Below are positions 21,074 to 32,098 of a DNA stretch of 64,000 nucleotides, one piece after another. The notes below the pieces were generated by a model. That model ran no database searches. It was not told where the DNA came from and worked only from the letters and a program-made list of their open reading frames with translations. Source of the stretch: Lelliottia sp. WAP21 (GTDB lineage: Bacteria > Pseudomonadota > Gammaproteobacteria > Enterobacterales > Enterobacteriaceae); contig NZ_JAIWPG020000004.1 of the NCBI RefSeq assembly GCF_020532665.2, positions 248,001 through 312,000 of the forward strand. The letters run 5' to 3'. Both the position numbers and the translations under genes were made by a program. How positions within the stretch are numbered: position 1 is the stretch's first letter; every line of letters begins with the position of its first letter.

Positions 21074-21535
21074 ATGATTCAGTGGCAAGATTTACACCAT
21101 AGTGAGCTCAGCGCATCCGCGCTATATGCCCTGCTTAAGCTACGTTGCGAAGTGTTCGTGGTTGAACAAACCTGTCCCTATCTGGATGTAGACGGCGACG
21201 ACCTGAGCGGTGAAAACCGTCATCTCCTCGGCTGGCGCGACGACGCGCTGGTGGCGTATGCGAGGATTCTGAAAAGCGAAGACGATTTTGATCCAGTGGT
21301 GATTGGCCGCGTGGTGATTAGCGGCAAGGCACGTGGCGAAAAGCTCGGCTATCAGCTGATGGAACAAACGCTCTCATCCTGCAAAAAACACTGGCCTGAC
21401 AAGGCGTTATACCTTGGCGCACAGGCTCATCTTCAACCTTTCTATGCCCACTTTGGCTTCTTACCGGTAACGGAAGTCTATGACGAAGATGGGATCCCGC
21501 ACATTGGCATGGCACGAGAAGCGAAACAGGCGTAA
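21074..21535 (+). CDS. elaA: GNAT-family acetyltransferase ElaA
   Basis: A 153-residue protein of the GNAT fold, equal in length to E. coli ElaA. The acetyl-CoA loop region is [17 protein letters not shown] (about residues 82-98), followed by the conserved [17 protein letters not shown] segment. The substrate is not established in E. coli. The start at [12 protein letters not shown] is chosen by homology and by AAGGAG upstream. elaB follows after 53 bp. Confidence 0.94.
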   Translation: MIQWQDLHHSELSASALYALLKLRCEVFVVEQTCPYLDVDGDDLSGENRHLLGWRDDALVAYARILKSEDDFDPVVIGRVVISGKARGEKLGYQLMEQTLSSCKKHWPDKALYLGAQAHLQPFYAHFGFLPVTEVYDEDGIPHIGMAREAKQA

Positions 21536-21588
21536 TGGCGCGGGGTTGTCTATAGTTACCGGACTGATGCACACACAAGGAGATAACT

Positions 21589-21894
21589 ATGTCATTTCAA
21601 TCCTGGGATACACGTATCGATGACGACCTCGCTCTGCTGAGCGAGACGCTGGAAGAAGTGCTGCGCTCTTCAGGCGATCCGGCGGACCAAAAGTATATTG
21701 AGCTGAAAGCGCGTGCCGAGCAGGCGCTGGAAGACGTGAAGAACCGCGTCAGCCATGCATCCGACAATTATTACTACCGTGCCAAAAAAGCGGTCTATCG
21801 TGCTGATGATTATGTGCATGAAAAACCGTGGCAGGGTATTGGCGTCGGGGCTGCGGCAGGTCTGGTCTTAGGGCTGTTATTAGCGCGTCGTTAA
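21589..21894 (+). CDS. elaB: Tail-anchored inner-membrane protein ElaB (DUF883)
   Basis: A 101-residue DUF883 protein with an acidic, largely helical N-terminal region and a single C-terminal membrane segment, GIGVGAAAGLVLGLLLARR. It belongs to the family of E. coli ElaB, YqjD and YgaM, small inner-membrane proteins that bind ribosomes in stationary phase and are under RpoS control. The good ribosome-binding site AAGGAG precedes the ATG. Length equals E. coli ElaB. Confidence 0.94.
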   Translation: MSFQSWDTRIDDDLALLSETLEEVLRSSGDPADQKYIELKARAEQALEDVKNRVSHASDNYYYRAKKAVYRADDYVHEKPWQGIGVGAAAGLVLGLLLARR

Positions 21895-21932
21895 TCACGC
21901 TTTTCTGCCCGTGCTGACCCCTCCCTAAACGT

Positions 21933-21967
21933 GGGTACTGCCTTTTGGGGCGAGTACCCCGTATAAT
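21933..21967 (+). promoter_or_regulatory. Likely menF promoter with overlapping dyad
   Basis: A perfect -10 hexamer TATAAT (21962-21967) lies 26 bp upstream of the menF start. Directly before it is a 7-bp inverted repeat GGGTACT (21933-21939) and AGTACCC (21953-21959). No good -35 is seen at 17 bp. The dyad could be an operator or the end of the elaB transcript; which is not resolvable by eye. Confidence 0.55.
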
Positions 21968-21993
21968 GTGAGGTTTTACAGGGAGAGGTCCGC

Positions 21994-23289
21994 GTGCATT
22001 CACTATCTGATGCGCTGGAGCGATTGCATGCTCTGCTCGCACATGACATTCCAGCCACACCCGGTTTACGTCATCTGGACGTCTCTTTTCCGTTAAACGA
22101 TGCTTTCGATCCCCTGTCATGGCTGGGTTCACAGTTATGCTATCCGCAGTTTTACTGGCAGCAGCGTAACGGTAATGAAGAGCTGGCCGCGCTCGGATCC
22201 CTCATACATTTCACTTCTCTTGCTGCAGCGCAACGCTTTTTGCGTGCCCACACTTCCTGTGACGATACCCGTGTTTGTGGCCTGAATGCCTTTGCGCCAG
22301 AGCAGGGACATCTTTTTTTGCCGCGTCTGTTATGGTTGCGTGAAGGAGGGATGGCCACGCTGCGCCTGACCCTGTTCAGCTCAAGCGACCTGGCGCAAGA
22401 CGCGCGGGAGGCGGCGGCATTTTTACAGCAACTTTCCCGTCTCAGGCCGATGCCACGCCTGCCTTTGCAAAACGTCAGCGAAACCCATTCGTCCAGCCGT
22501 CCTGAATGGATGGCATTAATTGCCCGGGCGACAGACGCGATCGCACGCGGTGAATTCGAAAAAGTGGTGCTGGCGCGGGCAACGGACCTGCAGTTTTCAC
22601 AACCGGTCAACCCCATCGCACTGATGGCGGCCAGCCGGGCACTCAATCTCACCTGCTTTCATTTCTGCATGGTCTTCGATGCGCAAAATGCCTTTATGGG
22701 CTCAACCCCCGAGCGGCTTTGGCGCAGACGCGGGAAACACCTGCGTACAGAAGCCCTGGCAGGGACCGTGGCCAACAGTAGCGACGATGCTCAGGCGCAG
22801 CGTTTGAGTGACTGGTTGATGCATGACGATAAAAATCAGCGCGAAAATATGCTGGTGGTTGAAGATATCTGCCAGCGCCTGCAGCGTCATACATTGTCGC
22901 TGGAGGTGCTGCCCGCACAGGTGGTTCGCCTGCGCAAAGTACAGCATTTGCGCCGCTGTATCTGGACCGAAATGAACGATGCTGATGATGAGCAGTGTCT
23001 GCATCTGCTCCAGCCCACGGCGGCCGTTGCGGGCCTCCCCCGACAGGCGGCTCGTGAGTTTATTCAACACGTGGAACCCTTTGATCGGGAATGGTATGCC
23101 GGATCGGCGGGCTATCTCTCGCTCGCTCAAAGTGAATTTTGCGTGGCGCTCCGCTCGGCGCGGGTCACGGACGCGCAGGTACGGCTTTACGCCGGGGCGG
23201 GCATTGTCAGTGGTTCGGATCCTGAACAGGAGTGGCTGGAAATCGAAAATAAAGCTGCAGGATTGAGAAGTTTGCTCCTTAGGGATTAA
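21994..23289 (+). CDS. menF: Isochorismate synthase MenF
   Basis: A 431-residue chorismate-binding enzyme that converts chorismate to isochorismate, the entry to menaquinone synthesis. The C-terminal catalytic domain (about 165-431) contains [11 protein letters not shown], the [10 protein letters not shown] block and the metal-binding [18 protein letters not shown] end. Length equals E. coli MenF. The start is GTG, supported by GGGAGAGG upstream and by alignment. It is first in the menFDHBCE order, with an 88-bp gap to menD. The N-terminal 150 residues diverge more than the rest. Confidence 0.96.
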   Translation: MHSLSDALERLHALLAHDIPATPGLRHLDVSFPLNDAFDPLSWLGSQLCYPQFYWQQRNGNEELAALGSLIHFTSLAAAQRFLRAHTSCDDTRVCGLNAFAPEQGHLFLPRLLWLREGGMATLRLTLFSSSDLAQDAREAAAFLQQLSRLRPMPRLPLQNVSETHSSSRPEWMALIARATDAIARGEFEKVVLARATDLQFSQPVNPIALMAASRALNLTCFHFCMVFDAQNAFMGSTPERLWRRRGKHLRTEALAGTVANSSDDAQAQRLSDWLMHDDKNQRENMLVVEDICQRLQRHTLSLEVLPAQVVRLRKVQHLRRCIWTEMNDADDEQCLHLLQPTAAVAGLPRQAAREFIQHVEPFDREWYAGSAGYLSLAQSEFCVALRSARVTDAQVRLYAGAGIVSGSDPEQEWLEIENKAAGLRSLLLRD

Positions 23290-23377
23290 GACAGAGTCGC
23301 GCATTCCCGATTCATATCAAAATTCCATCTTTTCCTATTATTTATACTGTGTCGCAATATTGATACCGGACAATCTC

Positions 23378-25048
23378 ATGTCAGTAAGTTCTTTTAACCG
23401 ACGCTGGGCGGCGGTCATTCTTGAAGCCCTGACGCGCCATGGTGTCAGGCACGTCTGTATTGCACCGGGTTCTCGCTCTACGCCGTTGACGCTGGCGGCG
23501 GCGGAAAACCGGGCTCTGGTGCATCATACGCACTTTGATGAGCGCGGGCTGGGCCATCTGGCACTGGGGCTGGCGAAAGTCAGTCGTGCGCCCGTGGCGG
23601 TGATTGTGACGTCCGGTACGGCGGTCGCGAATCTTTATCCTGCGTTAATTGAAGCAGGCCTGACGGGCGAAAAGCTGGTACTGCTCACCGCAGACCGACC
23701 GCCGGAGTTAATTGATTGCGGCGCGAATCAGGCTATTCGTCAGCCCGGGATTTTTTCCTCTCATCCGTCGGTGTCCGTTGCGCTTCCGCGTCCCACGCAG
23801 GATATCCCCGCCAGCTGGCTGGTCTCTACGCTGGATAATGCGCTGGGCTCCCTGCGTCACGGCGCGCTGCACATTAACTGTCCTTTTGCCGAGCCGCTGT
23901 ACGGCGAGCTTGATGACACAGGCGTTGAGTGGCAGCAATCATTGGGTGACTGGTGGCGCAGCGATAAACCCTGGCTTCGCACACAAACTCATCTCGAAAG
24001 CGCTCGCCAGCGGGACTGGTTTTTCTGGCGGCAAAAGCGTGGCGTGGTCGTTGCCGGGCGGATGAGTGCGAGTGAAGGAAAATTGGCGGCTGAATGGGCG
24101 AAAACGTTGGGCTGGCCGTTGATCGGCGATGTGCTGTCGCAGACGGGGCAGCCGCTGCCCTGTGCGGACCTATGGCTGGGGAACGCTGGCGCAGTCAGCG
24201 AACTGGCGCAGGCGCAAATTGTCGTACAGCTGGGATCAAGTCTGACCGGCAAACGTCTGCTTCAGTGGCAGGCCACCTGTGAGCCTGAGGAATACTGGAT
24301 TATCGATTCGCTGGAAGGCCGGCTGGACCCGGCACATCATCGTGGTCGCCGTCTGGTCAGCGACATTGATACCTGGCTGGATGCCCATCCTGCGGAAAAA
24401 CGCGCGCCGTGGGCGACAGCCATTCCGGCACTGGCACAGCAGGCCTGGCAATTAACCGCTCAACAATGTGAAGGCTTTGGCGAGGCAGAGTTTGCGCATC
24501 GCGTTCACCGATATTTGCCCGAGCAAGGCCAGCTGTTTGTGGGCAATAGCCTGGTGGTGCGGTTAATCGATGCACTCTCGCAACTGCCTGCGGGTTATCC
24601 GGTTTACAGCAACCGTGGGGCCAGCGGCATCGACGGACTGCTTTCGACCGCAGCCGGTGTGCAGCGTGCCAGCGCAAAATCCACGCTGGCCATTGTAGGC
24701 GATCTCTCCGCGCTTTATGACCTGAATGCCCTGGCACTCCTGCGCCAGGTTTCAGCCCCGTTTGTGCTGGTCGTGGTGAACAACAACGGCGGACAAATTT
24801 TCTCATTACTGCCGACACCGCAGAGCGAACGTGAGCGTTTCTACCTGATGCCGCAAAACGTGCATTTTGAACATGCGGCAGCGATGTTTAGCCTGAAATA
24901 TCATCGTCCAAAAAGCTGGGCCGATCTGGACGATGCCTTCCGCACCGCCTGGCGACAGCCGGGGACCACGGTCATTGAGCTGGTGGTCAATGAGTCGGAT
25001 GGCGCTAAAACGCTGCAAAATCTGGTGGCGCAGGTAAGCCATTTATGA
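23378..25048 (+). CDS. menD: SEPHCHC synthase MenD
   Basis: A 556-residue thiamine-diphosphate enzyme that joins 2-oxoglutarate to isochorismate. The N-terminal domain has [17 protein letters not shown] and the C-terminal ThDP/Mg site has the [12 protein letters not shown] segment with [12 protein letters not shown]. The length equals E. coli MenD when the ATG giving [10 protein letters not shown] is used; a TTG six codons upstream is less likely. The stop overlaps the menH start (ATGA). Confidence 0.97.
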   Translation: MSVSSFNRRWAAVILEALTRHGVRHVCIAPGSRSTPLTLAAAENRALVHHTHFDERGLGHLALGLAKVSRAPVAVIVTSGTAVANLYPALIEAGLTGEKLVLLTADRPPELIDCGANQAIRQPGIFSSHPSVSVALPRPTQDIPASWLVSTLDNALGSLRHGALHINCPFAEPLYGELDDTGVEWQQSLGDWWRSDKPWLRTQTHLESARQRDWFFWRQKRGVVVAGRMSASEGKLAAEWAKTLGWPLIGDVLSQTGQPLPCADLWLGNAGAVSELAQAQIVVQLGSSLTGKRLLQWQATCEPEEYWIIDSLEGRLDPAHHRGRRLVSDIDTWLDAHPAEKRAPWATAIPALAQQAWQLTAQQCEGFGEAEFAHRVHRYLPEQGQLFVGNSLVVRLIDALSQLPAGYPVYSNRGASGIDGLLSTAAGVQRASAKSTLAIVGDLSALYDLNALALLRQVSAPFVLVVVNNNGGQIFSLLPTPQSERERFYLMPQNVHFEHAAAMFSLKYHRPKSWADLDDAFRTAWRQPGTTVIELVVNESDGAKTLQNLVAQVSHL

Positions 25049-25821
25049 TGCTTTCTGTTGCGCAACGTGCAGGTAAACCCCACTACCCGTGGCTTGTCTT
25101 CCTGCACGGGTTTTCAGGCGATGGTCATGAATGGCATGAGATTGGCGAGCGATTACCTGACTATCCGGCGCTGTATGTTGATCTGCCAGGACATGGCGGC
25201 TCGGCGGATGTGGTTGTTTCGGGATTTGCAGATGTCAGTAATCTCCTGACCAAAACCCTTCTTAGTTACAACATACTTGATTACTGGCTGGTGGGTTACT
25301 CCCTCGGCGGACGTATCGCCATGTATCACGCCACACGTGGCCCGGCAGGACTCAGGGGGCTGGTCGTTGAGGGGGGGCATCCGGGGCTGCAATCTGAGCC
25401 GGAGCGTGAAGCAAGACGTCAGTCGGACGCGCGCTGGGCATCCCGATTCCGCAATGAACCCCTTGAAGTGGTCTTTAACGACTGGTATCAGCAGCCCGTT
25501 TTTGCCTCTTTAAACGATGTGCAACGCCACGATCTGATTGCCTTACGCAGCCAGAACCAGGGGCAGAGTCTTGCGGCTATGCTGCAGGCAACGTCGCTTG
25601 GCGAACAAGACGACTTACGTGCCGCGCTGGGTGAGCGTGATTACCCTTTTTACTATGTGTATGGCGAAAAAGATGCCCGGTTTGGCGCAATAGCCGCTGA
25701 ACTGAATGCTCAACGCCATGTGATTCCTCATGCCGGACACAACGCGCACCGGGAAAATCCGGATGCCTTTGCCGCGTGTCTGGCGCAGATACTGCGTCTT
25801 CGAATAAAGGACACTCCATGA
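25045..25821 (+). CDS. menH: SHCHC synthase MenH
   Basis: A 258-residue alpha/beta-hydrolase-fold lyase that eliminates pyruvate from the MenD product. The nucleophile elbow GYSLGG places the catalytic serine at position 86, as in E. coli, and the catalytic histidine lies in [11 protein letters not shown]. It is a few residues longer than E. coli MenH (252), mainly near the termini. It overlaps both menD and menB by four bases, so translation is probably coupled through the operon. Confidence 0.96.
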   Translation: MMLSVAQRAGKPHYPWLVFLHGFSGDGHEWHEIGERLPDYPALYVDLPGHGGSADVVVSGFADVSNLLTKTLLSYNILDYWLVGYSLGGRIAMYHATRGPAGLRGLVVEGGHPGLQSEPEREARRQSDARWASRFRNEPLEVVFNDWYQQPVFASLNDVQRHDLIALRSQNQGQSLAAMLQATSLGEQDDLRAALGERDYPFYYVYGEKDARFGAIAAELNAQRHVIPHAGHNAHRENPDAFAACLAQILRLRIKDTP

Positions 25822-26675
25822 TCTATCCTGATGAACAAATGCTGTATGCACCGGTTGAATGGCACGACTGCTCCGAAGGTTACACCGACATTCGTTACCA
25901 CAAATCCGCTGACGGTATTGCCAAAATCACCATCAATCGTCCGCAGGTGCGTAACGCCTTTCGCCCGCTGACGGTGAAAGAGATGATGCAGGCGATGGCG
26001 GATGCCCGTTATGATGACAATATCGGGGTGATTGTTCTGACCGGGGAAGGCGACAAAGCGTTCTGCGCCGGTGGCGACCAGAAAGTGCGTGGCGACTACG
26101 GCGGATACCAGGATGACTCTGGCGTTCACCACCTGAACGTGCTCGATTTCCAGCGCCAGATCCGCACCTGTCCAAAACCGGTTGTCGCGATGGTGGCAGG
26201 CTACTCCATCGGTGGCGGCCATGTGCTGCATATGATGTGTGACCTGACTATTGCCGCAGAAAATGCCGTCTTTGGTCAAACAGGACCTAAAGTCGGCTCC
26301 TTTGACGGCGGCTGGGGGGCGTCCTATATGGCCCGCATCGTCGGTCAGAAAAAGGCGCGTGAAATCTGGTTCCTGTGCCGCCAGTATGATGCCAAAGAGG
26401 CGCTGGATATGGGCCTGGTGAACACCGTGGTGCCGATTGCCGACCTCGAAAAAGAGACCGTACGCTGGTGTCGCGAAATGCTGCAAAACAGCCCAATGGC
26501 GCTACGCTGCCTGAAAGCGGCCCTGAATGCTGACTGCGATGGTCAGGCGGGTCTGCAGGAGCTGGCAGGTAACGCCACCATGCTGTTCTACATGACCGAA
26601 GAAGGGCAGGAAGGGCGCAACGCCTTTAACGAAAAACGCCAGCCTGACTTCAGCAAATACAAGCGTAACCCGTAA
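25818..26675 (+). CDS. menB: 1,4-dihydroxy-2-naphthoyl-CoA synthase MenB
   Basis: A 285-residue crotonase-fold enzyme that closes the naphthoquinone ring from O-succinylbenzoyl-CoA. The oxyanion-hole segments [18 protein letters not shown] and [12 protein letters not shown] are present, as is [14 protein letters not shown], the part of the site that binds bicarbonate in the E. coli type. Length and sequence are almost identical to E. coli MenB. The ATG at 25818 overlaps the menH stop and gives the conserved [10 protein letters not shown] start. Confidence 0.98.
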   Translation: MIYPDEQMLYAPVEWHDCSEGYTDIRYHKSADGIAKITINRPQVRNAFRPLTVKEMMQAMADARYDDNIGVIVLTGEGDKAFCAGGDQKVRGDYGGYQDDSGVHHLNVLDFQRQIRTCPKPVVAMVAGYSIGGGHVLHMMCDLTIAAENAVFGQTGPKVGSFDGGWGASYMARIVGQKKAREIWFLCRQYDAKEALDMGLVNTVVPIADLEKETVRWCREMLQNSPMALRCLKAALNADCDGQAGLQELAGNATMLFYMTEEGQEGRNAFNEKRQPDFSKYKRNP

Positions 26676-27640
26676 TGCGTCGCGCGCAGGTTTACCGCTG
26701 GCAGATACCGATGGACGCGGGCGTGGTGCTGCGTGAACGGCGGTTAAAGACCCGTGATGGCTTGCTGGTGCATCTGCAGCAGGGCGAGCAGGAAGGCTGG
26801 GGCGAGATTTCGCCTCTGCCGGGCTTTAGCCTTGAATCGCTGGATGACGCGCAGGCGGTATTGCTGGCGTGGGCCAGTGAGTGGCGTGAGGGCGCGAACC
26901 CGGCATTGCCGGAAGTGCCTTCCGCGGCGTTTGGTATTAGCTGCGCGCTGGCGGAGCTGGACGGTAGCTTGCCTGCAGAGGCGAATTACCGCGCGGCACC
27001 GCTCTGTACGGGCGATCCGGATGAACTCTTTGCGCTGCTCGCCGCCATGCCGGGCGAGAAAGTGGCGAAAATCAAAGTCGGTCTCTATGAAGCGGTGCGC
27101 GACGGAATGGTCGCTAACCTCTTACTGGAAGCGTTGCCCGACCTGCATCTGCGTCTGGATGCTAACCGCGCCTGGACGCCGCTTAAGGCGCAGCAGTTCG
27201 CGAAGTATGTAAACCCGGCGTACCGCAGTCGCATCGCGTTTCTGGAAGAGCCGTGTAAAACCCGCGACGATTCCCGGGCGTTTGCCCGCGAAACCGGCAT
27301 TGCCATCGCCTGGGATGAAAGCCTTCGTGAAGACGGCTTTGCGTTTGTCGCCGAACCGGGTGTTAGCGCGGTTGTTATTAAACCGACGTTGACCGGAAGC
27401 CTTGCTAAGGTACGCGAACAGGTCGCGTTGGCCCATGCCGCCGGGCTGACGGCGGTCATCAGCTCTTCGATTGAGTCCAGCCTGGGCCTGACGCAACTGG
27501 CGCGCATTGCCGCCTGGTTAACGCCGGACACGGTCCCCGGTCTCGATACGCTGAACCTGATGCAAAATCAGCTGATCCGTCCATGGCCGGACAGCACGCT
27601 GCCGTTTCTCGACCCAGAGGCGCTGGAGCCGTTGCGATGA
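26675..27640 (+). CDS. menC: o-Succinylbenzoate synthase MenC
   Basis: A 321-residue enolase-superfamily dehydratase of the menaquinone pathway. The catalytic lysine (Lys134) is in [10 protein letters not shown]; metal ligands are Asp162 in RLDANRAW, Glu191 in FLEEPCK and Asp214 in AWDESLRE; the second lysine (236) is in VVIKPTLTG. These are shifted by one from the E. coli numbering. It shares one base with the menB stop and overlaps menE by four bases. Confidence 0.96.
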   Translation: MRRAQVYRWQIPMDAGVVLRERRLKTRDGLLVHLQQGEQEGWGEISPLPGFSLESLDDAQAVLLAWASEWREGANPALPEVPSAAFGISCALAELDGSLPAEANYRAAPLCTGDPDELFALLAAMPGEKVAKIKVGLYEAVRDGMVANLLLEALPDLHLRLDANRAWTPLKAQQFAKYVNPAYRSRIAFLEEPCKTRDDSRAFARETGIAIAWDESLREDGFAFVAEPGVSAVVIKPTLTGSLAKVREQVALAHAAGLTAVISSSIESSLGLTQLARIAAWLTPDTVPGLDTLNLMQNQLIRPWPDSTLPFLDPEALEPLR

Positions 27641-28998
27641 GTTTTATCGACTGGCCGTGGCGACACTGGCGTGCGCAACATGCTGATAAACCGGCCCTGA
27701 GGCTCAACGATGAGACGCTCAGCTGGCAACAGCTGAGCGAGCGTATCGACCGCCTTGCGGCAGGCTTTCATGAGCAGGGTGTGCAGGAGGGCGACGGCGT
27801 CCTGCTGCTGGCGCATAATCACCCGCAAACCCTGATGGCGTGGCTGGCATTGCTGCAGTGCGGGGCACGTATTCTTCCCGTTAATCCGCAACTGCCGCAC
27901 CCGCTGCTGGACGTGTTGCTCCCGCAGATGACGCTGCGCTTTGCGCTGGTGCTGGACGGCAATTATGACGGTCTGGTGGCCATTACTCTTCGCGAGGCGC
28001 CGGGCGTGTATCGCGTGGCGTGGCAGCCATCGCGCCTGGCTTCCATGACGTTGACCTCCGGTTCTACCGGTTTACCCAAGGCGGCGGTTCATACCTGTGC
28101 CGCCCATCTTGCCAGCGCGCGCGGCGTGCTTTCGCTGATGCCCTACGGCGATGAAGACGACTGGCTGCTCTCCCTGCCGCTGTTTCATGTCTCCGGTCAG
28201 GGGATTTTGTGGCGCTGGCTACAGGCCGGCGCACGCTTAACCGTCCGCGAGAAGCTGCCGCTGGTGCAGGCCCTGCAGGGCTGTACGCATGCCTCACTGG
28301 TCCCGACTCAGCTCTGGCGTCTGCTCAATGTACACCAGTCTGTCGCGCTGAAAGCCGTACTGCTTGGCGGGGCCGCGATTCCCGTGGATCTGACTCAGCA
28401 GGCGAGCCAGCGGGGGATCCGCACCTTCTGTGGTTACGGTTTGACGGAATTTGCCTCAACGGTTTGCGCCAAAGAGGCGGACGGTGAACCGGACGTCGGC
28501 GCTGCGCTGCCGGGCAGAGAGGTACAGGTGGTCGACGGTGAAGTGTGGATCAAAGCGCAAAGTATGGCCGCAGGCTACTGGCGGGACGGCGCGTTGATTC
28601 CGCTGACCAATCCACAGGGCTGGTTTGCTACCCGCGATCGCGGGGAATGGCATGACGGACGCCTGACGATCCTTGGCCGGATGGACAACCTCTTTTTCAG
28701 CGGGGGCGAAGGGATCCAGCCGGAAAGCCTTGAGCGGGTTATTGCCCGCCATCCGCAGATAAACCAGGCGTTTATCGTCCCGCTGGATGACGCCGAGTTC
28801 GGTCAGCGTCCGGTGGCGGTGGTGGAGTGTGAACCGGGAACCGATATCACCGGCTTCCCGGCGTGGGTCCAGGACAAACTGGCGCGCTTTGAGCAGCCGG
28901 TGCACTGGCTGATGCTGCCGGCAGAGCTCAAAAATGGCGGGATTAAAATTTCCCGCCAGGCGTTAAAACAGTGGGTTGCTCGTCTTCTGAAAGGGTGA
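27637..28998 (+). CDS. menE: o-Succinylbenzoate-CoA ligase MenE
   Basis: A 453-residue adenylate-forming ligase that activates o-succinylbenzoate with ATP and CoA. The phosphate-binding loop is [15 protein letters not shown], and the conserved TRDRGEW and [19 protein letters not shown] segments follow. The start giving [13 protein letters not shown] overlaps the menC stop (ATGA). Its stop codon (28996-28998) directly abuts that of convergent tctA (28999-29001), with no terminator between. In E. coli, pmrD and the arn operon follow at this point. Confidence 0.96.
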   Translation: MSFIDWPWRHWRAQHADKPALRLNDETLSWQQLSERIDRLAAGFHEQGVQEGDGVLLLAHNHPQTLMAWLALLQCGARILPVNPQLPHPLLDVLLPQMTLRFALVLDGNYDGLVAITLREAPGVYRVAWQPSRLASMTLTSGSTGLPKAAVHTCAAHLASARGVLSLMPYGDEDDWLLSLPLFHVSGQGILWRWLQAGARLTVREKLPLVQALQGCTHASLVPTQLWRLLNVHQSVALKAVLLGGAAIPVDLTQQASQRGIRTFCGYGLTEFASTVCAKEADGEPDVGAALPGREVQVVDGEVWIKAQSMAAGYWRDGALIPLTNPQGWFATRDRGEWHDGRLTILGRMDNLFFSGGEGIQPESLERVIARHPQINQAFIVPLDDAEFGQRPVAVVECEPGTDITGFPAWVQDKLARFEQPVHWLMLPAELKNGGIKISRQALKQWVARLLKG

Positions 28999-30513
28999 TT
29001 AACCGATATCCGGCGCCGGTTTGCGCTGGCGGCGACGCAGCAAACGCAGTACAGGCGGAACCACAATCACCAGGACGGCCATCGCTAACAGCACCTTCGT
29101 CACGCTGCTGTCCCACAGAATAGACATATTGCCGTTGCTGATGGACAAGGCGCGGCGCAGGTTCTGCTCCAGCATCTCTCCCAGCACAAAGCCTAAAATC
29201 AGCGGCGACATCGGGAAGTGCATCTTACGCAGGATGTAGCCCAGTACGCCAAGCAGCACCATCAGCACCAGGTCGAAGGTCGTGCTATGAACCGCATACA
29301 CCCCCACCGCAGAGACGGCCGCGATAGCCGGTACCAGGAACCACAGGGGAATGGTCAGCATCCGGGTGAACAGACCAATCAGCGGAATGTTCATGACCAG
29401 CAGCATCACGTTGGCGATCAGCAGTGCGGCAATCAGCCCCCAGACAATATCCGGCTGCTCGGTAAACATGGCCGGTCCAGGCGTAATGTTATAGAGCGTC
29501 AGCGCGCCCATCATCACCGCCGTAGTGCCCGATCCCGGCACGCCCAGGGTCAGCATCGGGATAAACGAACCGCAGGCCGAGGCGTTATTCGCCGCCTCTG
29601 GTGCCGCTACCCCGCGAATGTCCCCCTTGCCGAAGCTGTCACTGTTGCCGCTGAGCTTTTTCTCGGTCATGTAAGTGATGGCGCTGGCGATGGTGGCTCC
29701 GGCCCCCGGCAGAATGCCGACGAAGAAGCCAATCACCGACGAACGCAGCGTTGCGCCGATACACTGTGCGCCCTCTTTGGCATTAAAGAGCATGCGGCCC
29801 GTTTTGCGCACCAGCGTCTGACCGCTGCTGGTATGTTCCAGCATCAATAAAATTTCAGAGACCGAGAACAGGCCAATCACCACCACGATAAACTGCACGC
29901 CGTCGGAAAGGTGGACGCTGTCAAAGGTAAAGCGATAAACCCCGGTGTTGGCATCCACGCCGACGGTGGCTAACCCTAAGCCAATCAACGCGGACAAAAA
30001 CGATTTCAGCGGATTTTGTGCCATCATGCTGCCAAGACAGGCGATGGCAAAGACCATCAGGGCAAAATATTCTGCCGGACCAAACGCCAGCGACCACTGG
30101 GCCAGCGCAGGGGCAAACAGAATAATACCGCCGATAGCAATCAGCGAACCACAAAACGAACTGACCGCAGAGATAGACAGCGCCACGCCACCGCGACCCT
30201 GCCGTGCCATCGGGTAGCCATCCAGCGCGGTCATTATGGCCGCCGCATCCCCGGGCACGTTCAGCAGGATAGAGGAAATACGCCCGCCATATTCACAGCC
30301 GATATACACCGTCGCCAGCAGGATCAGCGCCGATTCCGCAGGCAGATGCAGGGCAAATGCCAGCGGGAGTAAAATGGCGACGCCGTTAATCGGCCCAAGG
30401 CCGGGCAACAAACCCACAATGGTCCCGACAAAGCAGCCGATCAGGGCTATCACCAGGTTTTCCGGGGTCATCGCCACGGCGAACCCCTGTGAGAGATAAA
30501 TCCAGGTATCCAT
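28999..30513 (-). CDS. tctA: Tripartite tricarboxylate transporter large subunit TctA
   Basis: A 504-residue integral membrane protein with about 12 helices, almost identical to Salmonella TctA. It contains the conserved [20 protein letters not shown] segment near residue 34-53 and the second copy [18 protein letters not shown] near residue 264. With TctB and the periplasmic TctC it takes up citrate and related tricarboxylates using an ion gradient. It is last in the minus-strand tctCBA operon, 11 bp after tctB. It converges on menE with zero spacing. Confidence 0.96.
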   Translation of the reverse strand: MDTWIYLSQGFAVAMTPENLVIALIGCFVGTIVGLLPGLGPINGVAILLPLAFALHLPAESALILLATVYIGCEYGGRISSILLNVPGDAAAIMTALDGYPMARQGRGGVALSISAVSSFCGSLIAIGGIILFAPALAQWSLAFGPAEYFALMVFAIACLGSMMAQNPLKSFLSALIGLGLATVGVDANTGVYRFTFDSVHLSDGVQFIVVVIGLFSVSEILLMLEHTSSGQTLVRKTGRMLFNAKEGAQCIGATLRSSVIGFFVGILPGAGATIASAITYMTEKKLSGNSDSFGKGDIRGVAAPEAANNASACGSFIPMLTLGVPGSGTTAVMMGALTLYNITPGPAMFTEQPDIVWGLIAALLIANVMLLVMNIPLIGLFTRMLTIPLWFLVPAIAAVSAVGVYAVHSTTFDLVLMVLLGVLGYILRKMHFPMSPLILGFVLGEMLEQNLRRALSISNGNMSILWDSSVTKVLLAMAVLVIVVPPVLRLLRRRQRKPAPDIG

Positions 30514-30524
30514 AGCGTGCTCCG

Positions 30525-30956
30525 TTAATTAAGCCATGCGCCGAGCGGGAGCGTCACGTCCAGCAGGCGATCAAAGGCGAACCACAGTGAAATCCCCAGC
30601 ACTGCGCCGGAAACCACCGCAGCGGGGAGGGTGGCGTTAAACAGCATGCCGATCACCATCGTCAGAATGGCGGTCGCCAGCGGAAAGCCGAGCCACTCAA
30701 AACCCCAGGCGTACATCAGCAAAACAATCACCATCACCAGCAGACGTTGCAGAATACGGCGCGGTGGCCACTCTACGGTATCCGGATGGCGGAGCAGCAG
30801 AGCCACCGAGCAGAGCAGCATCAGACCGACAATGCCCATCGGGAAGGGGCGCGGCCCCACCGGTTCATAGCTGTATTCGCTGTGGATCTGCCAGGCGACG
30901 AACATTCCTCCCACACAGAGCAGCAGCCAAATTCCGGCAAAAATACGATCGCTCAT
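30525..30956 (-). CDS. tctB: Tripartite tricarboxylate transporter small subunit TctB
   Basis: A 143-residue membrane protein with four hydrophobic helices, typical of the TctB family, which is poorly conserved outside its topology. It pairs with TctA in the membrane. It lies between tctC and tctA with 11 bp on each side, as in Salmonella. The N-terminus MSDRIFAGIWLLLCVGGMF forms the first helix. Confidence 0.94.
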   Translation of the reverse strand: MSDRIFAGIWLLLCVGGMFVAWQIHSEYSYEPVGPRPFPMGIVGLMLLCSVALLLRHPDTVEWPPRRILQRLLVMVIVLLMYAWGFEWLGFPLATAILTMVIGMLFNATLPAAVVSGAVLGISLWFAFDRLLDVTLPLGAWLN

Positions 30957-30967
30957 ACCGCCTCCGG

Positions 30968-31948
30968 TTATTTGGCCAGGCCAAAGGCTTTTGCCTTCTC
31001 GCGATAATCGACGACCTGTTTTTTAACGTACTCATCCAGCGGCTTGCCGCTCAGGTTGAACTCAAACAACCCACGCAGATCGCGCTGCTTTTTAAACGCG
31101 TCGGTCTGCTGGAGTTTATTGAAGGTGTCGACCCACCACTGGTATTCGGCATCGGTCACTTTTGGCCCAACGAAGAAACCGCGAATAATCGGCCAGACCA
31201 GGTCATAACCCTGTTCTTTTGCGGTAGGGACGTTCGCAAGCTGGCCCGGCAGGCGGTTCTCGGAGAAAACGGCCAGCACGCGGATTTTATCGCCGCTCAG
31301 ATAGGGCACCATTTCACTGAGATCGCCGGATACCGCCTGAACGTGATTCCCCATCAGCGCCGTCACCGGTTCGCCGCCCCCTTCAAACGCCACGTAGCGC
31401 ATCTTGTGAGGATCAACCTTCGCCTGCTGCGCCAGCAGGGCGGCTTTCATCCAGTCCTGGCTGCCGATGGAGGCCCCGGCGCCAATCACCACGCTGTTCG
31501 GATCTTTTTCCATGGCGGTCAGCAGGTCTTTCAGGGATTTCCACGGTGAATCCGCCCGCACGGCAATCATGCCGTAGTCGGTACCGACGGTTGCCAGCCA
31601 GCGCACGTCATCCACGTCGTAGCGGCCAAACTTCCCCTGAGACAAGTTCAGCAGCGAGCCGCCGGAAAAAGCGACCACCGTACCGGCTTCCGCAGGGCGT
31701 TGCGCGACTATCGCGTTGTACGCGACGGCACCTACGCCGCCGGGCATATAGGTCACACGCATGGGTTTGGCGATAGCGCCGGTCTCCAGCATGCTGACCT
31801 GAATGAGTTTGCAGGTGAGATCAAACCCGCCGCCGGGTTTCGCCGGCGCGATGCACTCGGTGCGGGACGGGGCATCCTGCGCCTGAACAACAGAGGCACT
31901 CATCATCAATACGCTTGCAGCAAAGGCAGAAAGTAATTGTTTTTTCAT
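30968..31948 (-). CDS. tctC: Periplasmic tricarboxylate-binding protein TctC
   Basis: A 326-residue Bug-family solute receptor. A signal peptide is visible at residues 1-23, ending SASVVQA before QDAPS. The mature protein begins with CIAPAKPGGGFDLTCK, the ligand-binding loop typical of the family, and closely resembles Salmonella TctC, which binds citrate, isocitrate and fluorocitrate. It is first in tctCBA, divergent from tctDE across 150 bp with two dyads. Confidence 0.96.
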   Translation of the reverse strand: MKKQLLSAFAASVLMMSASVVQAQDAPSRTECIAPAKPGGGFDLTCKLIQVSMLETGAIAKPMRVTYMPGGVGAVAYNAIVAQRPAEAGTVVAFSGGSLLNLSQGKFGRYDVDDVRWLATVGTDYGMIAVRADSPWKSLKDLLTAMEKDPNSVVIGAGASIGSQDWMKAALLAQQAKVDPHKMRYVAFEGGGEPVTALMGNHVQAVSGDLSEMVPYLSGDKIRVLAVFSENRLPGQLANVPTAKEQGYDLVWPIIRGFFVGPKVTDAEYQWWVDTFNKLQQTDAFKKQRDLRGLFEFNLSGKPLDEYVKKQVVDYREKAKAFGLAK

Positions 31949-32098
31949 CGTTTATCCTCACGCCGGAGTTCCGGGAGTACGGGTACGGGTCTTTTTTCTG
32001 ATTATGTGAACCACCTTGTAGCGGTTCCGTTGCGTGATTGTTAAAACAATAACCTTTCATTTCCCTTTCAATGCGTCACCAACTTTACAGGATGTGAT
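31949..32098. promoter_or_regulatory. tctC-tctD divergent control region
   Basis: This 150-bp region must drive both tctCBA and tctDE. Two inverted repeats stand out: GAACC (32008-32012) with GGTTC (32023-32027), and ATTGTT (32037-32042) with AACAAT (32045-32050). Either may be a TctD operator, by position only. The TctD site is not known to me, so assignment is inference. Confidence 0.5.
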
